From contig JBBELK010000457.1 in the NCBI GenBank assembly GCA_037783545.1, positions 1,089,426 to 1,153,425 of the forward strand: a stretch of DNA of 64,000 bases, given 5' to 3'. Below, one piece after another: positions 58,601 to 64,000 of the stretch (position 1 is its first letter; each line of letters begins with the position of its first letter). Both the position numbers and the translations under genes were made by a program. The stretch comes from Henricia sp. BOLD:AAB3569 (lineage: Eukaryota; Echinodermata; Asteroidea; Spinulosida; Echinasteridae). The notes beneath the pieces were generated by a model. It searched no databases. It saw only the letters and a list, made by a program, of their open reading frames with translations, and was not told the origin of the DNA.

Positions 58601-58673
58601 TAAGCCAGATAATTTGTTTGTGCTAAGAAATATTGCATGTGATAGAGCAAACTGGAGAATGATGATGTTGTAA
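55647..58673 (+). pseudogene. Decayed RTE-like endonuclease/RT ORF
   Basis: Endonuclease motifs 'FNVRGLG', 'AIQESK', 'FLGDFNSKLG', 'QIDYLLC' and 'YSDHRIV' are all readable in frame 1, interrupted by a TAG at 56371-56373. A frameshift near 57030 moves to frame 3, where the RT reads 'GRANGPDGITNELL', 'GIDMSSAFDTI', 'AFQRDCLSGCLF' and 'QYADDVDFYDED'. The Arg in 'QRD' replaces the usual Gly. A second TAG at 58392-58394 interrupts the tail 'RSRWRMLGHVLH', then 'GRRGRPQ'. The ATG at 55636 lies in the target DNA rather than the element, so the true start is missing or non-ATG. Not functional as it stands. Confidence 0.82.
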
Positions 58674-58770
58674 TTTTTGTTTTGTTTTCCTGCCGGGAAA
58701 GATTAGGTGTCGGCGTTGTCACACTTAGTGACTATCCTTTACTTAGACCTTTATGTTATATATATGTTAT
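55647..58770 (+). mobile_element. RTE-like LINE insertion, 7-bp TSD
   Basis: A 3.1-kb insertion flanked by ACGAGCC at 55640-55646 and 58771-58777. The flanks match uninterrupted intron sequence in copy 2 around 16085-16100. It has a single endonuclease/reverse transcriptase frame and a very short 3' UTR ending in a TATATA-rich tail, a layout typical of the RTE clade. Clade placement is tentative. Confidence 0.8.
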
Positions 58771-58774
58771 ACGA

Positions 58775-58849
58775 GCCTTATCGGGATTTGAACCCGATAC
58801 TTCTGACGCACCGGGCAGACGCTCTACGCTGCAGTTGAGCTATAAGACG
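58775..58849 (-). repeat. tRNA-like sequence in copy 5 intron
   Basis: Best preserved of the intronic tRNA-like copies: TAGCTCAACTG (A-box-like), TCGGG-TTCAAAT-CCCGA (T-arm, B-box) and an acceptor pairing at 6 of 7. The anticodon arm again needs an 8-nt loop, so a relic or SINE head is more likely than a working tRNA gene. Confidence 0.45.
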
Positions 58850-59674
58850 CAGTGGTAATAGGCTATATCGGTTGATGATTTTGACCGATATCTCATTTGA
58901 ATGATAACTTAGACAAATCGATAAAACCACATATCTTTTCTAGCATCTTTCCACTGACCTTTTATTAAAGACCATATGTATCTTTTGCAAGCTAAACATG
59001 TTTACAGATTCGTGGAATAAGAGTGTAACATATCTGAGGAAGAATGTTGGTAAACTCTAGCCTAAAGAAATGTTTGCTACTTGTAGATGCATCAGTGCTT
59101 CAGAAAACCTTAAAAATCTATAATGAAGTGCACAGGGCTTTTTTAGAAAGCCACCTTCGGTTGTCAATTTTTAGCATGAAATACCATTTTGGACAAAAAA
59201 TAAATTCATGTGGTGTTTGTTACCATTGCTATTAACACTTTGAGTAAGGTTTTTCTTGTCAACTCATGGAAAACAAAATTGGGTAATTGCAAATGATACA
59301 ATATGGGCCTTTTGGGTGTGGCACCTAGAAAAATAACAATTTGTTTTTAATTTATGATGTATTACAAACATAAATGTTATTCGCTTTCAAATTAGACATC
59401 CACGATCAAATCGACAAACGTTTAGTTTTCGAAAAATGACTGTCAATATTTCGAATTGTTGCCAGTCCGTCAATAATTCAAGGGGTAAACTTGCCCTAAT
59501 GTGACCTCCCGTGCTCGGTCTGCAACGCGCGGCGCACAGTGCGTCCTTCGGACTGGTGGCCTATGCAATACGTTTTCTTCAGTTTCCTCTGTCTCAGAAA
59601 GTCTTCCGAAACAGAGAACAAACTTACAGGCCATCAGTCTAAAGGGTGCGCGGCACGCCGCACACCACATACCT

Positions 59675-61921
59675 GGGTCATTCCATGTCAGACCAACGCA
59701 CTTTTTTACCTTATGTCTTCCGATTTTGATAAACATTGCTGTGCTTGTAGGTCCTAATGAGCAATGAATGCACACCAATTTTTAGCCCGATCCGACCTAC
59801 CATGTGCTCAGGGCAGACACCACAACAATCTGACATTTTTAGAGTGAAATACCACCCTTTTGGTACAAATATGTCAAAACCATGTAAATTTTCATCGAGT
59901 ATATACAAATTTGGTATTAAAATAATGCGAATTGCATGCTCAAATCAATTCTTTTGTCAAACATTTTTTTTTGAAAAGTAGGTCACCGTACCTTTAATAT
60001 GTCATCGTGACCTTTGACCCAATTTTTTAAATAATGTATCATTCCGAAAATCAACGAAATGAAAATGACTTGATAGAACATGTCTTCCTCTATCATAATC
60101 CACTTAGAACAAATTGGGATCTTTAAAATGTGCAACTTTATGACTATTTTTGTACAGTTGGTAGGTTACAAATTAGTCAATTTATATACTTTACATTAGA
60201 AATCCACTTACACAACTTACTGTTCTGTTTCAATTGTTTCAAAATTATTCTTGGTTGGTGAATTTCTCATTTTGAGGGCTAATACGAAATAATGGTTTGA
60301 AATTCCTGCATAATTTTGCGGATACTCCAACTCTTTGGTACAATTGTGAGAATCTGAAGCTTCTCGCTGCTTGTAGCAGTGACAAATTTTTCTTTCAATT
60401 GTTCCAAAATTTCATCGGAAGTTGAAGGTTGGGGAATTTGTTGAATTCCAAGCTGTGACGTCAATCTGGTTTAAATTGCTTTGAACTTCTTTTGTTGGTA
60501 CTTTGTATGACCAAGTTTTCTACGCACAATTGGAGTAACCCCAATTGTATGAAGAGCCTGATTTACAGATGAGAGTGATGCGGTGGCAGCCACTTCCTGA
60601 ATGGGTGTCTGAGATGGGTAAGCTTGACTTGTTGATGGTTCATCAGATGAATCAGTACTTGGAGACGGTACAGGTTCAGTACTTGATCTTATTGAAGACA
60701 GTTCCGGTTGTGGTACAGACACGCTGAAAATTGATGAACGACAGATGTGGCAGAGTTTCTTTCCAGGTATGAGACCAAGGTGTTGATGTTTTTGTGATTT
60801 TTCGAATGTTATTTTTTGCAACCCTTTGGCAGAGTGAAGGTTGTGAGGATAACAGCACCTCGATCCGCTGATTACTGCAATACAGCCTTCCAAATCGTCA
60901 GGAGTGTAACTTGCAGACTGTCGTTTTATATTGTTTCACAACAACCTGATCTGAGGCGCAGACATTGCAATTCCTTATCATGCGGGCAGTGGCGGGTGCA
61001 GATAATGTTCAGTGTCATCAGAACATACTTCATTCAGGCGCTGTCCCACTGAACAGTGAGACTGAGACATTGTGTCCAAAGAGAAGACTGTCTATGAGCA
61101 AAATTTTCCCAACTGTTAAGAACTTGAATTACAGATGCCAAATTGCAAGCCTTGTGTGTTGACTGATGCATGAATTATAGCGCCCTCAAGTGTCATGTTT
61201 TGTCCAGTCAATAACAAATATAGTGCAGGACTGTAGTGTTAGCACAACTCAGAGGCCAGATATTCTGGTGATACAGTTTCCTTAAAATCAGAAGGTAGAA
61301 TTTTGCTTTTTCTGGCTTGTTCTTTATACATTTACAAATCTAGTTTAATTTTAGTAACTTTAGAAACAGAAGATTGAGTTGTGTTAGTGGATTTCTAATG
61401 TAAAGTATATAAATTGACTAATTTGTAACCTACCAACTGTACACAAATAGTCATAAAGTTGCAAATTTTAAAGATCCCAATTTGTTCTAAGTGGATTCTG
61501 ATAGAGGAAGACATGCTATATCAGGTCATTTTCATTTCGTTGATTTTCGGAATGATACATTATTACAAAAATTGGGTCAAAGGTCACGATAACATATTAA
61601 AGGTCACGGTGACCTACTTTTTACAAAATGTACTGTTGACAAAAGAATTGATTTGAGCATGTAATTCTCATTATTTTGATACCAAATTTGCATATACTCG
61701 ATGAAAATTGACATGGTTTTGACATATTTGTACCAAAAGGGTGGTATTTTACTCTTAAAATTTCCATTTTTTCTGGTGTCTGCCCTGACCACATGGTAGG
61801 TCGGATCGGGCTAAAAATTGGTGTGCATTCATTGCTCATCAGGACCTATAAGCACAGCAATTTTTATCAAAATCGGAAGACATAAGGTAAAAAAGTGCGT
61901 TGGTCTGACATGGAATGACCC
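59675..61921. mobile_element. 2.25-kb DNA transposon with ~557-bp TIRs
   Basis: Ends GGGTCATTCCATGTCAGACC and the inverse, flanked by ACCT at 59671-59674 and 61922-61925. The inverted arms match almost throughout from 59675 to about 60232 and from about 61365 to 61921. The unique centre holds a decayed frame on the minus strand. Flanking intron sequence continues the copy 1/copy 3 homology. Superfamily not assigned. Confidence 0.82.
60279..60893 (-). pseudogene. Relic transposon protein N-terminus
   Basis: Two pieces in the same frame, separated by one TAA at 60471-60473. The first includes 'SRCCYPHNLHSAKGLQKIT' and 'LIPGKKLCHICR', with Cys pairs suggesting zinc binding, then a Ser/Pro-rich linker and 'LHTIGVTPIVRRKLGHTKYQ'. 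The second includes 'ILEQLKEKFVTATSSEKLQI' followed by 'LTIVPKSWSIRKIMQEF'. From memory, similar strings start large uncharacterised proteins repeated in cnidarian and arthropod genomes, probably transposon-borne; this was not checked. The frame stops where the inverted arm begins, so the rest of the protein is absent. Confidence 0.55.
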
Positions 61922-62667
61922 ACCTACCAAACACGGGAAGACAGACCTGGCAAGTCCATGCAAGGCGCAAAAACGACCGTATAAAAAACGGCGTTTTCAC
62001 AGGGTTGCCGATGTCTAAAATACAAAATATGATGTTTTGTCGTTAAAGTAAATGTTTTAAAAATTCATTCGGAGAAAAACAAATCAAATTTGCTGAGAAC
62101 TACGGACAATATAATTTTAATGTTATGGAAATGCTTCGATCGGTACCGTTATAGTGAAAACAGCCCTAAAGCCCCCTACATCATTTGCAGTGACCCAAAA
62201 TGTTACTTCATGAGTTCACAAGAAAAACCCGACTGTGTCAATAGTAATAGTAACAAACACCATGCTTGCACGTAATTTTACCATGTAAAATGGTACTGAG
62301 GGTCCCTTTATTCCCTTTTATTTAAAAAAACAAAAAAAACAAACGTGTGCAAGCAATTTGTTACCTTTTACTTTTTCAACACAAAAACCAGGCATGAATT
62401 TTGAAGATTCTTTGATCTATGTGTCTAAAATTTATACAAGGCAGTTTATCAACCTGATACTTATAGTTATGTAATGCTGTTGTTCCTAATAGTCGTGAAA
62501 AAAAGTTGTCACGTCATCTATAAATGATATAATTCGCTTTTAAACGCTTAAAACATGTTAATTGAATTATTTTTCCAGGTGAAACCATCTTTAAGCGCAG
62601 GCAATACATTTTATTTTCCGTTTAGTATTTAAACAGAGCTCTGTAATTCAATTTTTTGTATACATAC

Positions 62668-63966
62668 ATTTTTGTACGGGGATTTTGCTTTTGATGTTCC
62701 CGTCTACACTCAATATTTGAACCCGTTGGTTCCAGTAGTCTACTACAGCTATCTCATCACGTTGTCGAACAGCGACGGCGCGCGCACAGTTGAACTCTCC
62801 CGGGCCATCTCCCTCTTTACCAATCTCACGACACAGCTCCCACTTGCCTCCAGCAGTCTCCAGCTTGCCAAGATTGATGTAGCTAACCCCTTGTCCCTGC
62901 TTGAACCTCATGTGTGGCAGCCTTCTGTCAACCTCGGGAGTATTCTGACCACTCAGCAGTTTCAGGTCTTTACTTACTGTAGAATACAGTGACAGGAAAT
63001 CGCTGTCCACTGCAGTACTTGCCAAATCTTTGGTTGGTTCAAGTGAATGCTGGATTCTCTCTTCCAGTACCTGGAGGGTTTTCTCGATTTCATCCACCTT
63101 TTGCTTGCGCTCTTTCTTGATTGTGTTAATTTCGCCAATGATGGCATTTTCTTGTTTTGTTATTTCTTGTCTCATCTCGTCTGCTTTGTGTCGCACTTCT
63201 GTTGTGATTCTATCCACTGAGGCACTGAGTCCGCGTTGTATTTTAGAGACGTTCGCCAGGATATCCTTGATTTGTTTGAGTTTTCCTTCTAGCGGGGAGC
63301 AGAGATCTGTCAGCGATTGTTTTACTTCTTCACAGCATGAATTATTTCAACGTGGACGTGTTCCGGTTTAGGATGGGCCACTACTATACAATCTCGGCAT
63401 ATTAAAACTTCACACGTTGTGCAAAAGAATCGCATGATTTCGTCCTTGTGGTTGGGACATCTCGGATGTTGTTTTATCAGTTTCTCCGACGGTTGTAGGT
63501 TTCCTTCGCGAATCTCATCCAGTGTAATTACGGTGTGGTTTGATGTGGCTGCACAACGAGGATGTCGTTTGCCACAACTGGAGCACATATTTTGAGCACA
63601 GTCCAGACACCGATGCGTGGCCCCTTTTTCCTCCTCACAGATCTCACAAACGAGCTTCTCACCGTCAGAACATACCAGCTTTTCCTGCACAGCAAACTCT
63701 TCCATGAGGGAAACCAAGTGGAAATTTGTTCTTAATCCTCCAACACCAGATTCTGGAAGTTGCGTCTGACTTCGACAGACGGGGCAAAGAATCTGGCTGG
63801 ATCCCTGGCAGCTCTTGCTGATGTAATCTTGCAGACATCGGAGGCAGAAACTATGGAGACAGTCCAGGATCTTAGGATCCTGGAACCTGTCAGTACAGAT
63901 TCCGCACTCGAAGTGATGTCTGCTGATCTTCTCAAAAGCAGAACTGAACGATTTACCGGAAGCCAT
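62668..63966 (-). pseudogene. TRIM-NHL copy 5, exon 1 (frameshift)
   Basis: Starts at 'MASGKSFSSAFEK' with intact RING, B-box 1 ('HRCLDCAQNMCSSCGKRH') and B-box 2 ('CRDCIVVAHPKPEH'). Just into the coiled coil, one G is missing at about 63322 (TGTTTTAC against TGTTTGTAC in the other copies), producing a stop after 'HAVKK'. The remaining coiled coil and first NHL blade continue intact in the next frame to a GTATGT donor. Total coding length of both exons is one base short of a multiple of three. The 5' UTR acceptor TTTCAG found 2 nt before the ATG in copies 2-4 reads TTTCTT here, so leader splicing would also be altered. The frameshift is next to a T-run, so a sequencing error remains possible. 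Confidence 0.82.
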
Positions 63967-64000
63967 TTAAGAAACGGAACGAAATCGGTAGGTTACAAAA
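63967..64000 (-). other. 5' leader of copy 5, window edge
   Basis: Only 34 bp upstream of the copy 5 ATG are in the window. They match the 5' UTR intron of copies 2-4 except for the changed acceptor. Confidence 0.4.

Larger units (their letters stand above)
50195..62667 (-). other. Giant intron of TRIM-NHL copy 5 (12.5 kb)
   Basis: Runs from the GTATGT donor at 62667 to the CAG acceptor at 50195. Ancestral intron sequence matching copies 1-4 remains at 50195-50728, 50969-51090, 55443-55646, 58778-59674 and 61926-62667. Everything else is inserted: a MITE, two LINEs and a 2.25-kb TIR element. Introns of the other copies are 1.7-3.4 kb. Confidence 0.8.

Noticed and set aside
59711..59981. Two mirror-image frames at 59711-59981 and 61621-61839
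   Set aside because: They are the same sequence in the two long inverted arms of the 59675-61921 element.

Overview
The window looks like nuclear DNA from an echinoderm or a close marine deuterostome relative. The reasons are AT-rich non-coding DNA with very dense short mobile elements, genes split by introns with good GT/AG signals, the frequent echinoderm-style TAGGCCTA word, non-LTR retrotransposons of animal type, and an expanded family of TRIM-NHL proteins. The species cannot be named from the sequence alone, and nothing prokaryotic is present.

The backbone is a head-to-tail array of five TRIM-NHL gene copies, all on the minus strand, so transcription runs from the right end to the left. 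Each unit has one long exon (RING, two B-boxes, coiled coil, first NHL blade), a GTATGT-type (GTACGT in copy 2) donor, an intron, and a second exon carrying the rest of the NHL propeller. Copy 1 (106-5173) has lost its RING exon part by deletion. Copy 2 (14403-18051) and copy 4 (36774-40399) read through completely; their joined exons give 644 and 640 residues. Copy 3 (23732-28215) is a pseudogene with a nonsense codon, a TTAA-flanked element inside the coding exon and a small deletion in the NHL exon. Copy 5 (49563-63966) has a one-base frameshift and an intron swollen to about 12.5 kb. Copies 2, 3 and 4 also show a short 5' untranslated intron just upstream of the ATG. The intact copies would be RING-type ubiquitin ligases with a beta-propeller for substrate or RNA binding; a role in innate immunity is only an inference from the family.

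The spaces between genes (5.3-14.4, 18.2-23.7, 28.3-36.8 and 40.6-49.6 kb) contain no recognisable host gene. They are duplicated along with the genes and filled with foldback MITEs, SINEs, LINE fragments and a degenerate ~100-bp repeat unit. Because the units are paralogous, an insertion in one unit can be checked against the empty site in another, so several target-site duplications can be read directly: 9 bp (MULE-like), 8 bp (hAT-like), TTAA, TA, 11 bp (SINE) and 7 bp (RTE-like LINE).

The intron of copy 5 holds the largest elements: a 5'-truncated CR1/L2-group LINE (51091-55442) with an open ORF2, a decayed RTE-like LINE (55647-58770), and a 2.25-kb element with ~557-bp inverted termini (59675-61921). 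The CR1-group LINE has ORF1 and ORF2 in the same frame, separated by one TAG, with no ATG available for ORF2.
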